From assembly GCF_002806995.1 (NCBI RefSeq), contig NZ_NIHE01000006.1, positions 62,001 to 126,000 of the forward strand: 64,000 nucleotides of DNA, given 5' to 3'. Every line of letters starts with the position of its first letter. Within the stretch, counting starts at the first letter, position 1. This DNA is from Confluentibacter lentus (lineage in GTDB: Bacteria; Bacteroidota; Bacteroidia; Flavobacteriales; Flavobacteriaceae). A program made the position numbers and the translations under genes. The notes below the pieces were generated by a model that was not told the origin of the DNA, did no database searches, and saw only the letters and a program-made list of their open reading frames with translations. This document shows positions 22,957 through 32,118 of this stretch, one piece after another.

Positions 22957-23919
22957 ATGAAGAATATTTTTTTTATTTTATTTTGCTTACTATTCAATGT
23001 CGCAATTGCCCAACCAGATTCATTGTTTTTAAAAAATAAAGAGGAAAAAGAAAAAGGACCTGAATGGATTCAAAAGAATAAGTTTAGTATAGACTTAAAT
23101 GAAGTCACCTTCGTAAATTGGAATGCAGGAGGGAGCAACTCCATATCTGCTTTGGTAGGCTATCAATTTTCTTATAATTATTCAGATAAATATTTTTTCT
23201 GGAAGAATAGTTTGGTGGCTGGTTATGGTGTAAATGGACAACAAGGAAGAGAGGCCAGAAAAACTACGGATGTTATTGATGTAAATTCGAATTTTGGATT
23301 TAGCCCTAACGAAAAATCTAATTGGTTTTATTCAGCTCGTTTTAATTTTAAGACCCAATTTGCCGAAGGGTACCAATATCCAAATACAAGTAGACCCATA
23401 TCCAAATTTATGGCACCAGGCTATTTGTTTTTTGGAGGCGGTATGGAATACGGTCGTAATATTGATGAATTGTCCCTCTATTTATCGCCAATCACCCTAA
23501 AAGCCACCTTTGTTTTAGACGATAATTTAGCTAATGCCGGTAAGTTTGGAGTGACACCAGCAGTTTTGGACGTGGATGGAAACGTTATTATACCAGGAGA
23601 ACATTCTAGAACTGAGGCGGGTATTTTAATAACCAATAGTTATCAAATGGAAATTGCCCAAAATATTATTGCGAAAAATCTTGTAAGTGTGTATTCAGAT
23701 TACATAAATAATTTTGGAAACATCGATGTTGATTGGCAAATGAATTTGAACTTTAAGGTCAATAGTTTTGTGAGGGCAACTTTAGAGTCGCACCTAAAAT
23801 ATGATGATGACGTCAAAACAACCGTACCATCAGCAACGGTTGAAGGTGAGTTTGATGAAGCGGGCGCTAAAGTGCAATGGAAACAATTCTTGGGTATTGG
23901 CTTTGCAGTCGATTTTTAA
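22957..23919 (+). CDS. DUF3078 outer-membrane-type protein
   Basis: 320 residues. Signal peptide ends near residue 18 (VAIAQ). Tryptophan- and aromatic-rich alternation from about residue 45 (FSIDLNEVTFVNWNAGGSNS) suggests beta strands, and the protein ends in GIGFAVDF, an outer-membrane barrel-like aromatic C-terminus. It fits the DUF3078 family of Bacteroidota, function unknown. Single gene between purM and nrdJ. Confidence 0.85.
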   Translation: MKNIFFILFCLLFNVAIAQPDSLFLKNKEEKEKGPEWIQKNKFSIDLNEVTFVNWNAGGSNSISALVGYQFSYNYSDKYFFWKNSLVAGYGVNGQQGREARKTTDVIDVNSNFGFSPNEKSNWFYSARFNFKTQFAEGYQYPNTSRPISKFMAPGYLFFGGGMEYGRNIDELSLYLSPITLKATFVLDDNLANAGKFGVTPAVLDVDGNVIIPGEHSRTEAGILITNSYQMEIAQNIIAKNLVSVYSDYINNFGNIDVDWQMNLNFKVNSFVRATLESHLKYDDDVKTTVPSATVEGEFDEAGAKVQWKQFLGIGFAVDF

Positions 23920-24100
23920 ATTTCAATTTTTTTGTTATTTAATAAATTTGTTAACTTTTTGATGTTGATAAGATTTTAATTTATTGAAAATCAAATTATT
24001 AACAGTTGTGTATTGATAACTTCATGATATTTGTCATGTTTTATGTTTGATTTTTTTTGTTATTTTATGGTTACTGCAAAAACCTAAATTTTAAATAACA

Positions 24101-26653
24101 ATGAATTTAAACCTCACCAAAGCCCCACTTAAAACGTACACGCAAGATGAAGCTTTTAACGCTTCGCTAGCCTATTTTAATAACGACGACCTAGCCGCTC
24201 GTGTTTGGTTGAATAAATATGCCTTAAAGGATTCCCAAGGACATATCTACGAGTTAACGCCAAACGATATGCATCGCCGTATCGCTAAAGAAATAGCAAG
24301 AGTTGAGGTAAATTATCCCAATCCATTGTCTGAAAACGAGATTTTCGATTTAATCAAAGATTTTAAATACATCGTTCCGCAAGGTAGCCCGATGGCGGGT
24401 ATTGGAAATCCGTTTCAAATAGCCTCGCTTTCCAATTGTTTTGTTATTGGGAATTCGGGGAATTCCGATTCGTATGGTGGCGTGATGAAAATTGACCAAG
24501 AACAGGTACAACTTATGAAGCGCAGAGGAGGTGTCGGTCACGATTTATCACACATTCGACCCAAAGGTTCTGCGGTTAATAATTCGGCACTGACTTCCAC
24601 AGGTATTGTGCCTTTTATGGAACGCTACTCCAATTCCACAAGGGAGGTAGCGCAAGATGGTAGGCGAGGGGCTTTAATGCTTTCCGTATCCATTAACCAT
24701 CCTGATTCCGAGGATTTTATTGATGCGAAGCTGGAACAAGGCAAAGTAACTGGTGCCAATGTCTCCGTTAGAATAGACGATGCGTTTATGGAAGCCGTTA
24801 AAAATGGTACGGAGTATGTTCAAAAATATCCCATTTTCAGCAGCAATCCCAAAGTATCAAAAACCATTGAAGCCAAAGCGTTATGGAAAAAGATTGTGCA
24901 TAACGCATGGAAATCTGCCGAACCCGGCATTTTGTTTTGGGATACCATCATCAATGAATCCATTCCGGATTGTTACGCGGATTTGGGTTTTAAAACCGTA
25001 TCCACCAACCCCTGTGGTGAAATTCCGTTGTGTCCTTACGATTCTTGCCGTTTATTGGCAATCAATTTGTTTTCGTATGTTGATAATCCGTTTACAAAAG
25101 ACGCTAGTTTTGACTTCGAGTTATTCAAAAAACACATCGCCGCAGCGCAACGTATGATGGATGATATCATCGATTTGGAATTGGAAAAAATCGATGCTAT
25201 TTTAGATAAAATTGATGCCGACCCAGAATTGGATGAGATAAAAGCTACTGAACGGAATTTATGGATAAACATTAAAAAGAAAGCCCAAGAAGGGAGGAGA
25301 ACAGGTATTGGCATCACTGCGGAAGGTGATATGTTGGCCGCTTTAGGCATTCAATATGGTAGCGAAACTGGTAATGCGTTTTCTTTGGAAGTGCATAAAA
25401 CCATTGCTATGGAGGCATATAGAGGTTCTGTAAATTTAGCGAAAGAGCGAGGTGCCTTTTTGGTTTATGATTCAGAACGTGAAAAAAATAATCCGTTTAT
25501 TCAACGATTGAAAGAAGCGGATAGTAAATTGTATTACGATATGCTGGAGTATGGCAGACGAAACATTGCCTTGTTAACCATTGCACCCACAGGAACCACC
25601 AGTTTAATGACGCAAACCACTTCTGGTATAGAACCGGTTTTTTTACCAGTTTACAAACGAAGACGCAAAGTAAACCCCGGCGATAAAGATGCCCGCGTTG
25701 ACTTTGTGGATGAAGTAGGAGATTCATGGGAAGAATACGTGGTGTTTCATCAGCGTTTTAAACAATGGATGGAAGTGAATGGCATGGACACGTCCGTTAA
25801 TTATTCCCAAAAGGAAATCAATAAATTAATCAAAAAATCGCCTTACCACAAAGCCACGTCTAATGATGTGGATTGGTTGAGTAAAGTCCGTATGCAAGGT
25901 GCCATTCAAAAATGGGTAGATCATTCCATCAGCGTAACCATTAATTTGCCAAGCGATGCGACAGAAGAACTTGTTGGTGAGCTTTATTTAAAAGCTTGGG
26001 AAGTCGGTTGCAAAGGGGTTACCGTTTACAGGGATGGCTCGCGTTCGGGTGTGTTAATTGCCAATGATGATAAAGAAGATAAGAATCAAAATATACTAAC
26101 GCCATTTCCTAGAAAACGTCCAGAGAGTTTGGATGCCGATGTGGTTCGTTTTCAAAATAACAAAGAAAAATGGATCGCGTTTATCGGTTTGATAGAAGGC
26201 AAACCCTATGAAATTTTTACGGGTTTGGCTGATGATGAAGATGGTATTTTAATACCACGTTGGGTGAATGAAGGCGTTATCATTAAAAATAGAAATGAGG
26301 ACGGTACATCCCGATACGACTTTCAATATAAAAACATACGAGGCTATAAAACCACCATTGAAGGCTTATCGCATAAGTTTAATCCAGAATATTGGAACTA
26401 CGCCAAACTCATTTCAAGTACGTTACGTCATGGCATGCCCATTGATAAAATAGTGGATTTAATCAATAGTTTACAACTGGATAGCGAATCCATCAATACA
26501 TGGAAAAATGGCGTGGTTCGTGCCTTAAAGCGTTATGTGGAAGATGGCACCCAAGTAAAAGGGCATACCTGTGATAATTGTAAATCTGAGAATTTAATAT
26601 ACCAAGAAGGCTGCTTAACCTGTAAAGATTGTGGGTCTTCTAAGTGTGGATAA
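24101..26653 (+). CDS. nrdJ: Adenosylcobalamin-dependent ribonucleotide reductase (class II)
   Basis: 850 residues. Converts ribonucleoside diphosphates to deoxyribonucleotides using coenzyme B12, independent of oxygen. Motifs: SNCFVIGNSGNSDSYGG (first active-site cysteine), RRGGVGHDLSHIRPKGS, TNPCGEIPLCPYDSCRLLAI (radical-site Asn-Cys-Glu set), APTGTTSLM, and a cysteine-rich tail CDNCKSENLIYQEGCLTCKDCG that probably binds zinc or serves as thiol shuttle. No cobalamin-riboswitch pattern is seen in the 181 bases before it. Terminator follows at 26675. Confidence 0.94.
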   Translation: MNLNLTKAPLKTYTQDEAFNASLAYFNNDDLAARVWLNKYALKDSQGHIYELTPNDMHRRIAKEIARVEVNYPNPLSENEIFDLIKDFKYIVPQGSPMAGIGNPFQIASLSNCFVIGNSGNSDSYGGVMKIDQEQVQLMKRRGGVGHDLSHIRPKGSAVNNSALTSTGIVPFMERYSNSTREVAQDGRRGALMLSVSINHPDSEDFIDAKLEQGKVTGANVSVRIDDAFMEAVKNGTEYVQKYPIFSSNPKVSKTIEAKALWKKIVHNAWKSAEPGILFWDTIINESIPDCYADLGFKTVSTNPCGEIPLCPYDSCRLLAINLFSYVDNPFTKDASFDFELFKKHIAAAQRMMDDIIDLELEKIDAILDKIDADPELDEIKATERNLWINIKKKAQEGRRTGIGITAEGDMLAALGIQYGSETGNAFSLEVHKTIAMEAYRGSVNLAKERGAFLVYDSEREKNNPFIQRLKEADSKLYYDMLEYGRRNIALLTIAPTGTTSLMTQTTSGIEPVFLPVYKRRRKVNPGDKDARVDFVDEVGDSWEEYVVFHQRFKQWMEVNGMDTSVNYSQKEINKLIKKSPYHKATSNDVDWLSKVRMQGAIQKWVDHSISVTINLPSDATEELVGELYLKAWEVGCKGVTVYRDGSRSGVLIANDDKEDKNQNILTPFPRKRPESLDADVVRFQNNKEKWIAFIGLIEGKPYEIFTGLADDEDGILIPRWVNEGVIIKNRNEDGTSRYDFQYKNIRGYKTTIEGLSHKFNPEYWNYAKLISSTLRHGMPIDKIVDLINSLQLDSESINTWKNGVVRALKRYVEDGTQVKGHTCDNCKSENLIYQEGCLTCKDCGSSKCG

Positions 26654-26674
26654 TATTTTTTTAATTATGATTTA

Positions 26675-26709
26675 AAAAGGAAGTTGATTTTTATTGGCTT
26701 CCTTTTGGT
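26675..26709 (+). terminator. Terminator of nrdJ
   Basis: AAAAGGAAG (26675-26683) pairs with CTTCCTTTT (26698-26706) around a 14-base loop, 21 bases after the nrdJ stop. The T run is modest. Confidence 0.65.
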
Positions 26710-26772
26710 TTTGGGATTATTTGGATGTTCGTTTAACGTGTTTGTCAGATTTGTTTTTTAGCTCAGTTCTTT

Positions 26773-26781
26773 GTTGGCAGC
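26773..26781. repeat. Left member of short inverted pair flanking the HEPN/protease module
   Basis: GTTGGCAGC (26773-26781) is matched by its complement GCTGCCAAC at 28829-28837, on the other side of the two-gene module. Reading outward-in, three more matched bases follow after two mismatches (GTTGGCAGCnnGTT). The pair encloses about 2.05 kb. It may mark the limits of an inserted cassette, or be chance. Confidence 0.35.
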
Positions 26782-26791
26782 TGGTTTTATT

Positions 26792-28099
26792 TCAAAAATC
26801 AAGTCTATAAAAGAAATTATTAATGAATTCCCAAGCAATGTCTTCTTGACCATTAATTCCAATTTCTCCATATGGCGATTTACAAATCATTCGCATCACT
26901 ATTTCTTTCTTCATTTCCTTTTTGTTCAATTCATAAGTAATGTCCATTGTAATTTCCGAAATGGCAGGTGTGTCATCTTTAATTTTTGTTATCTTATATT
27001 CTTTAAGGATTTTATATTCTAATTCTCGTCTAATCTTTCCTGCCTCTTTTTCTACGTTGATATCCTTATCTCCAATTCGATACATTTGAATTGCGATTTT
27101 ACCATAGTTTTTATTCAGCCAATTTTGAGCTAAATTAAAAGCTTGTTTTTCAGGACTAAATTCTCTAAAATCGGATGGGTTTAGACTTAATTCAATTTCA
27201 CTTCTTGGTTTCCAATCTTCTAACTCTTTAAGTGTCTTTTCGTGTTTAATTTTCCATTTATTATGCTCAATAATTGTATTCTTTAAGTCTCTTAAACTTT
27301 CTCTTAAAGTAATTTGAGTTTCTTGAATTGGCGGATTTTCTTTTTGTTCTTTTAAAGCTCTAGCCCAATCATTAATTGCAAAAAGTGTAGACCAACATTT
27401 TCCAACTACAAACTTATTATCAAACTTTAAATCTCGTCCGTGTAAAATTCCGTTCCTATATGGCAGAAATATTTCTTCAGAGTTTGTTTTTTTTCTTGAA
27501 GCATTAAATATATCTCTAATAGCAGTCAATCCGCTACTATGTGCCGCAATACTATCCCAAGCTGTTAAATCAGTTGTTTCTGTAAAAAAACCTTTATTTT
27601 TACTAATATCATTTACAACACCATCTATAATTAACAATAAAATAGGTACGCAAGAGTAAAATCGACGTTCCAAAGTGTCTTCGTAAGCCTTTTGAATGAG
27701 ATTAAATCTAACAGAAAATTCCGGTAAAATTTTGAACCTATGATGTAGCCATTTAATTTCCGTTGAAGTAAAGTGGTCAGATAGTATATTTTCAGCTTTA
27801 TTAATATCTCCATTTTCTGCAAGTTCTACTGCTTTTTCCATTAAAGGTGAATTCATAGATTCGTGAGATATCCAACCTAGTTTTGCAAATTGATTATTAA
27901 ATCTATCAGGTATAGTAGATAAGTGTTCTATTTCTTTTTTTAAGTCTGGAAGTCGAGAAAAGGCTTCGTTTAAAGCGTCGTTCTTTAGACCAAAAAAAGA
28001 AAAAAATTTGATAATTTTTCCAATTGCATATGCTCCTTGAATTTCTTTTCTTGGTTTTGCATATGAAGGCAAATCAGATATTTTATCCTTTTTTATCAT
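26792..28099 (-). CDS. Hypothetical protein with a HEPN-type R-x4-H motif
   Basis: 435 residues, no named family recognised. The sequence FLPYRNGILHGRDLKFDN (residues 211-228) contains RNGILH (R215, N216, H220). That is the R-N/polar-x3-H motif of HEPN ribonucleases, in a mostly helical region (about 135-250, with hydrophobic CVPILLLIIDGVV). The C-terminal third (about 315-435) looks like a separate alpha/beta domain. The start overlaps the protease gene's stop (ATGA, 28096-28099), so the two are coupled. Both are oriented opposite to nrdJ. A toxin or defence RNase is inferred; an enzymatic RNase activity is not shown by the motif alone. Confidence 0.6.
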   Translation of the reverse strand: MIKKDKISDLPSYAKPRKEIQGAYAIGKIIKFFSFFGLKNDALNEAFSRLPDLKKEIEHLSTIPDRFNNQFAKLGWISHESMNSPLMEKAVELAENGDINKAENILSDHFTSTEIKWLHHRFKILPEFSVRFNLIQKAYEDTLERRFYSCVPILLLIIDGVVNDISKNKGFFTETTDLTAWDSIAAHSSGLTAIRDIFNASRKKTNSEEIFLPYRNGILHGRDLKFDNKFVVGKCWSTLFAINDWARALKEQKENPPIQETQITLRESLRDLKNTIIEHNKWKIKHEKTLKELEDWKPRSEIELSLNPSDFREFSPEKQAFNLAQNWLNKNYGKIAIQMYRIGDKDINVEKEAGKIRRELEYKILKEYKITKIKDDTPAISEITMDITYELNKKEMKKEIVMRMICKSPYGEIGINGQEDIAWEFINNFFYRLDF

Positions 28100-28809
28100 C
28101 TAAAAGTTTTGCTTTTAGTCCAATTTAAAAGATTTTCATAAAATTTATAAGAAATTGAATGATAATCATCATCCCAAATATTGATTTTTTCAATTGGCAT
28201 TTGTACCCATTCATTAATTAAAACCTCTAAAATATTAAACAAATTTGAGTCAATGGCTTTCAATTCTTTTAGTGACTTAGGGTAATTTATATGTTGTTTG
28301 GGGTCGGACTTAATAGCTATGAATTTGCCAATGTAATAATCAACGAATTCGGGGTAATAAGTTCCTCTAATTTTAAAACCATTTTTTATCGCTAGAACCT
28401 CTGATTTTGAACATTTATTTACCTCGTAATCGATTATGAATTTCTTTTTGTCAAAACCTAGTTCTAAATAAATTGGTAGCATTTTAATGTGGTCTAGACA
28501 ATTTCCAAAATGTTCAATTAAGTCTTTGGAAAATATTTTCGACAACGTTTCATTCCCATTGACTAATAATCCAATGCTTGAACCTATGAATATTTCTTTT
28601 TGTCTAATAAAAACATGAAGTAGTTCGTGAGTGAATGAATTTATGTCAATATTGTTTTCTGTTACATATATTATTGATTCGTCATTTTCAGAGTAACAGG
28701 CGTAATTTGGGTAGTCACTTAATTGGACGGAAATTGAATGCGTTTCATTTAGTTTTTCCCACAGTTTTCGATTTCGAGAATCAATAAGTCCAATTTTTTC
28801 TAAATTCAT
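28096..28809 (-). CDS. Putative zinc metallopeptidase, HExxH
   Basis: 237 residues, no named family recognised. Residues 60-65 read THELLH, an HExxH zinc motif in the helix NSFTHELLHVFIRQ, the same arrangement as in ImmA/Zincin-type proteases. A possible third ligand is among H100, H107 or a later acidic residue. No signal peptide, so cytoplasmic. It is the first gene of a two-gene unit whose second member has a HEPN motif, overlapping by ATGA. Function is inferred from the motif and pairing: perhaps it cleaves a partner or senses a trigger. Confidence 0.6.
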   Translation of the reverse strand: MNLEKIGLIDSRNRKLWEKLNETHSISVQLSDYPNYACYSENDESIIYVTENNIDINSFTHELLHVFIRQKEIFIGSSIGLLVNGNETLSKIFSKDLIEHFGNCLDHIKMLPIYLELGFDKKKFIIDYEVNKCSKSEVLAIKNGFKIRGTYYPEFVDYYIGKFIAIKSDPKQHINYPKSLKELKAIDSNLFNILEVLINEWVQMPIEKINIWDDDYHSISYKFYENLLNWTKSKTFR

Positions 28810-28828
28810 TTTGAGGTTTGTTCAACTT

Positions 28829-28837
28829 GCTGCCAAC
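28829..28837. repeat. Right member of short inverted pair flanking the HEPN/protease module
   Basis: GCTGCCAAC, complement of 26773-26781. A second hairpin follows at 28844-28872. Confidence 0.35.
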
Positions 28838-28843
28838 TAAGAT

Positions 28844-28872
28844 GATATGGAATTGTTTTAATGTTCCATATC
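28844..28872. repeat. Hairpin beside the module
   Basis: GATATGGAA and TTCCATATC pair perfectly over an 11-base loop. It stands in the upstream gap (28810-28974) of the protease gene. No T run follows, so it is not a typical terminator; it could be an operator or part of a recombination site. Confidence 0.35.
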
Positions 28873-28974
28873 TGTACCAATAGCTATCAGAAAAAGCGAA
28901 GTTATATTTTTTTCTCACAAAACCAATAAATTTATTTTGTCAACCAGAAGTTCTAAGGAATAACAAAACAATCC

Positions 28975-29595
28975 TCACCCCTTAATTTTCACTCTTATAT
29001 TTTTTACAACCAACAACATACTTATAACGCATACCATGAGAATTAAAATAAGTGTACTATTTACTAATGCCATATCGGTGCCAATTTCTGGGATATTCAA
29101 AAACGGGTATGGGTAATAGTTGTAAAAATGGCCTCTTACTAAAATAAAGGTGAGATAAAAAAGAGGGTATAGCAACCACATAATGGCATCACGAAACTTG
29201 ATTTTTTCTTTTGTATCAAAAATAAACCAATACATAAGCATGTATAATGGTATGATGCTATGTAATAACTCGTCAATAAGGCGTTGCATGCCTGTTGGCT
29301 CCCAAACATGTCGCAATAAAAATTGATACACCAAACCCACAATAAGTATAAATGCTGTAAGCGCGGTCAATGCGGTTTTTTTACTCAATAGGTCTAAGGG
29401 TTTCATTGAAAAACCTAAAACTTTAGAAGTAAAGTAGAGTGCTACCAACATATTGGTAAGTATGGTAAAGAAGCTAAAAAAACGGATGATGGTTTCGAGA
29501 ATGTCCGTCTCCCGATTTTGAATAATCAAAATAAACTGTGTGATGATAGCGAACCACCCTAGGCAAAAACCTATAATTTCAATCTTTTTTTGCAT
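28975..29595 (-). CDS. Pr6Pr-type multi-spanning membrane protein
   Basis: 206 residues with six hydrophobic helices (roughly at 7-25, 38-57, 74-92, 108-126, 138-155, 175-197). The sequence WEPTGMQRLIDELLHSIIPLYM with histidine matches the Pr6Pr membrane family. A short loop HFYNYYPYPFLNI is aromatic-rich. Function unknown. Single gene, 36 bases below the coiled-coil protein gene on the same strand. Confidence 0.75.
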   Translation of the reverse strand: MQKKIEIIGFCLGWFAIITQFILIIQNRETDILETIIRFFSFFTILTNMLVALYFTSKVLGFSMKPLDLLSKKTALTALTAFILIVGLVYQFLLRHVWEPTGMQRLIDELLHSIIPLYMLMYWFIFDTKEKIKFRDAIMWLLYPLFYLTFILVRGHFYNYYPYPFLNIPEIGTDMALVNSTLILILMVCVISMLLVVKNIRVKIKG

Positions 29596-29631
29596 TTTTT
29601 GATGGTTCTTGGTAAGAGCGGGAAGCTTTTT

Positions 29632-30966
29632 TTAATTCAACTCATACATATTATTAAGTTGTTTTTCAAACTCTGCCTTATCAATTTTGTGGTTTGTTTT
29701 CATTTTGTCAATCAGCTCCATATTTTTATCCGAAAGTTTTTTAGTAATAATATCTGGAGATGTTGTGATGTTGTTTTCTTTTACTATCCTATTAAAATCC
29801 TCTACAAATTTATTATTGGCAATTATTTTTAATTCTTGAATTTCTCTATAGCGATTGTATAAATCCCGAGATCTCACTTTCATTTCAAAAGCCATATTAC
29901 TAATGGTGGAAAGATGGGATTTGTTTAATTCTGCATTTCCTTTAAAAGAATCAATTTTATTGGAGATTTGAATGGTTATTTCTCGTGTTGTAAGATTATT
30001 GTCTATTGTGAATTTGGGGTCCATTTTTTTTAATGGCGTTTCAAGTCCCAAACAAAATTCTCTTAATTCAATGCCTAAAATACCAACATCGGTACGTATG
30101 TTTTGTAGCCTCATGAGGTACTCATTGTCAAGTTTGGCCATATAATCGTAGAACACTATTATTTGATTTAACTCATTTAATATTTGGGTTTGCGAGTTTT
30201 TTATTTCTGTTAGTAATGTGTTTTTATAGTCGTTTTTAACTTCTTTTTGTTCTACGGCACTAAATACCAAGCCAGAAGTTGTTCCAATAATGCTTTTAAC
30301 GGTAGAAGCAAAGGGTACGATACCTGTCACATCATTTACTATAGGATTATCTAAAACGGAGGTCACGGTACTTAAAATATTGGAGATTTTGGACTGTGTT
30401 TCATTCTTTTTAGGGCCATCTTTCATGACTTTATCAATCAAATCTTTATAGTTTTTTGATAATGCCACTTGTAATTTATCAGAAAGTTTAAACCCTAAAG
30501 AACCAGATTGCGGATTGATGATTTTTCTAAATTCTACGGCTAATTCTTCGCTGGTTAGTTTCTCGTCAAGTTGGCTGTATTTGTCACCATAGAACTTAAT
30601 ATAATGATGGAAATTTTCGAGAATTTCTTTGTTTCTCGCAATATTTAGCTTTTGGAATTCTTCTTTTTCTATATCAGTTATTTTAAGTTTTTGTTCTACA
30701 TTGTCAGCTCTGCTTGTTAAATCACTGTATTTAATGTCTAATTCCCTGCTCACGTTTTCAACTTTTGAATTAACAGAAGTAGTACTCTTTTCAAAATTGC
30801 TTTGTGTCAAATCAGCTTGCAACTTTAAATTATTATAAAGCTTAGTGAGTTCTTCTAGTTTGGCATTTAATTCATCAATGGCAACGTCGCCGTGTGGTTC
30901 ACTTTGTCCAAGTGCAATAAAGCATAAGAGCAATGTGAATGAAACTAATATTAGTTTTTTTGTCAT
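29632..30966 (-). CDS. Exported long coiled-coil protein of unknown function
   Basis: 444 residues. The signal peptide ends at about residue 20 (FIALGQS). The rest is strongly helical with heptad repeats (about 30-115, 255-330 and 345-440: KLEELTKLYNNLKLQADL, EIRNSQTQ-type segments). A hydrophobic glycine-rich middle (about 205-240, VTGIVPFASTVKSIIG) interrupts. No enzyme motif. It resembles periplasmic filament or toxin-like helical proteins only in general form. No neighbour explains it. Confidence 0.65.
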   Translation of the reverse strand: MTKKLILVSFTLLLCFIALGQSEPHGDVAIDELNAKLEELTKLYNNLKLQADLTQSNFEKSTTSVNSKVENVSRELDIKYSDLTSRADNVEQKLKITDIEKEEFQKLNIARNKEILENFHHYIKFYGDKYSQLDEKLTSEELAVEFRKIINPQSGSLGFKLSDKLQVALSKNYKDLIDKVMKDGPKKNETQSKISNILSTVTSVLDNPIVNDVTGIVPFASTVKSIIGTTSGLVFSAVEQKEVKNDYKNTLLTEIKNSQTQILNELNQIIVFYDYMAKLDNEYLMRLQNIRTDVGILGIELREFCLGLETPLKKMDPKFTIDNNLTTREITIQISNKIDSFKGNAELNKSHLSTISNMAFEMKVRSRDLYNRYREIQELKIIANNKFVEDFNRIVKENNITTSPDIITKKLSDKNMELIDKMKTNHKIDKAEFEKQLNNMYELN

Positions 30967-31104
30967 TTTATTTGGTTTTTAAGTTGGGTAGCCAAAGGAT
31001 ATATAATAACGATAATGAAAAATTTTTTTCATATTAGAAATTAAACGAAGTTCATTATTTTTTAGCATATTGTCAAACATAAAAAGTTAAATGGTAAATT
31101 ATTT

Positions 31105-31767
31105 TTATTCTATAAAACCCATGCTCAAATACTTATTATCCTCTAGCTCGTGTAAATCATTTACAAGTTTTGACCAACCATTTTTTAGAAGATAAATTGA
31201 ATCTGATACATCAACAATATGTTGATACATATGGTCAGTGATTACAATTGCTTTTTGATGTTTTTCAGTCTCAATTAAAGCTACTATTTTTTCAATATAT
31301 AAAGGTGCTATATGGGAAAAGGGTTCATCCAGCAAGATGATGTTGCTTGAATATTTTAATATTAAATAAACTTCCATAACACGACGCTCGCCACCAGAGA
31401 GTTTGTTGAATTTTAAGTTTTCAAAGTAAGCGAATGAGGGAAATGTGTTGGTGAAATCAATCCAATCCACATTAAAAAGTTGGAAAGCTGTTTTTGTGTT
31501 TAGATTATTCGGTATGAAATGATGTTGGGGTAAATAAGAGACTAATCCAGTTTGATAAAGCGGTTTTAAAATGGGTTTACCATCAATTCTTATTAATTTG
31601 TATTTAGAAATTAAATCTCCAAAAATGATTTTTAACAAGCAGCTTTTTCCGCAGCCATTGCTTCCTAAAATACCAGTTATGTTTCCTGATTCAGCTTTTA
31701 AATAGATGCCATTTAAAATACGTTTTTCTTTAAAATACAGTTCAACATTATCTATTTCTAAAATCAT
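31105..31767 (-). CDS. ABC transporter ATP-binding protein
   Basis: 220 residues. Walker A GSNGCGKS (near 35-42), Q-loop YLPQHH, signature LSGGERR, Walker B IILLDEPFS, and H-loop ITDHM. One ATPase domain only. The start overlaps the upstream gene's stop by ATGA (31764-31767). The partner gene encodes a small membrane protein, so the two may form an unusual compact exporter, or the ATPase works with a membrane protein elsewhere. The LSGGERR motif resembles cell-surface (LptB-like) exporters. Substrate unknown. Confidence 0.85.
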   Translation of the reverse strand: MILEIDNVELYFKEKRILNGIYLKAESGNITGILGSNGCGKSCLLKIIFGDLISKYKLIRIDGKPILKPLYQTGLVSYLPQHHFIPNNLNTKTAFQLFNVDWIDFTNTFPSFAYFENLKFNKLSGGERRVMEVYLILKYSSNIILLDEPFSHIAPLYIEKIVALIETEKHQKAIVITDHMYQHIVDVSDSIYLLKNGWSKLVNDLHELEDNKYLSMGFIE

Positions 31768-32054
31768 ACAAATGCTTTTATAATTGAAAGAACGGAAATA
31801 GTTAAAAAAGCATCCATAACAAAAAATATGAAGAACAGTTTAAAGGTTGAAATCCCTAAATTTTTATAAAATAGGAGTTTTTGCTTAAAAGAAGATTCCT
31901 TAATAAAGTAAGCCAAGAAAAGAATCAAGACTATTTTTCCTAAAATGACTAAGGGAATATAATGACCCAAAAGTATGAACAAAAATATATTTATTCCCAA
32001 AGACCAAAATATAAAAGGTCTGTAAAAATAAAAGATGGTGGCTAGTTTTTGCAT
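31764..32054 (-). CDS. Small membrane protein linked to an ABC ATPase
   Basis: 96 residues, three hydrophobic helices (about 9-30, 33-47, 70-90) with few charges. No family recognised. Its stop overlaps the ABC ATPase start (ATGA), which implies co-translation and a shared complex. It may be a minimal permease-like subunit. This is an inference from coupling. Confidence 0.65.
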   Translation of the reverse strand: MQKLATIFYFYRPFIFWSLGINIFLFILLGHYIPLVILGKIVLILFLAYFIKESSFKQKLLFYKNLGISTFKLFFIFFVMDAFLTISVLSIIKAFV

Positions 32055-32118
32055 AACATATTCATAACGACTTAAAGCTAAGAATATTTTCAGGATTCAA
32101 TACTTGTAATTGACAATG

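Noticed and set aside
23920-24100. Cobalamin riboswitch before nrdJ
   Set aside because: No B12-box-like conserved core or long pairing arms are visible in this AT-rich 181-base stretch; a model search would settle it.
26773-28872. Integron-type attachment site at the HEPN/protease module
   Set aside because: The short repeats do not show the GTTRRRY core and no integrase gene is present.
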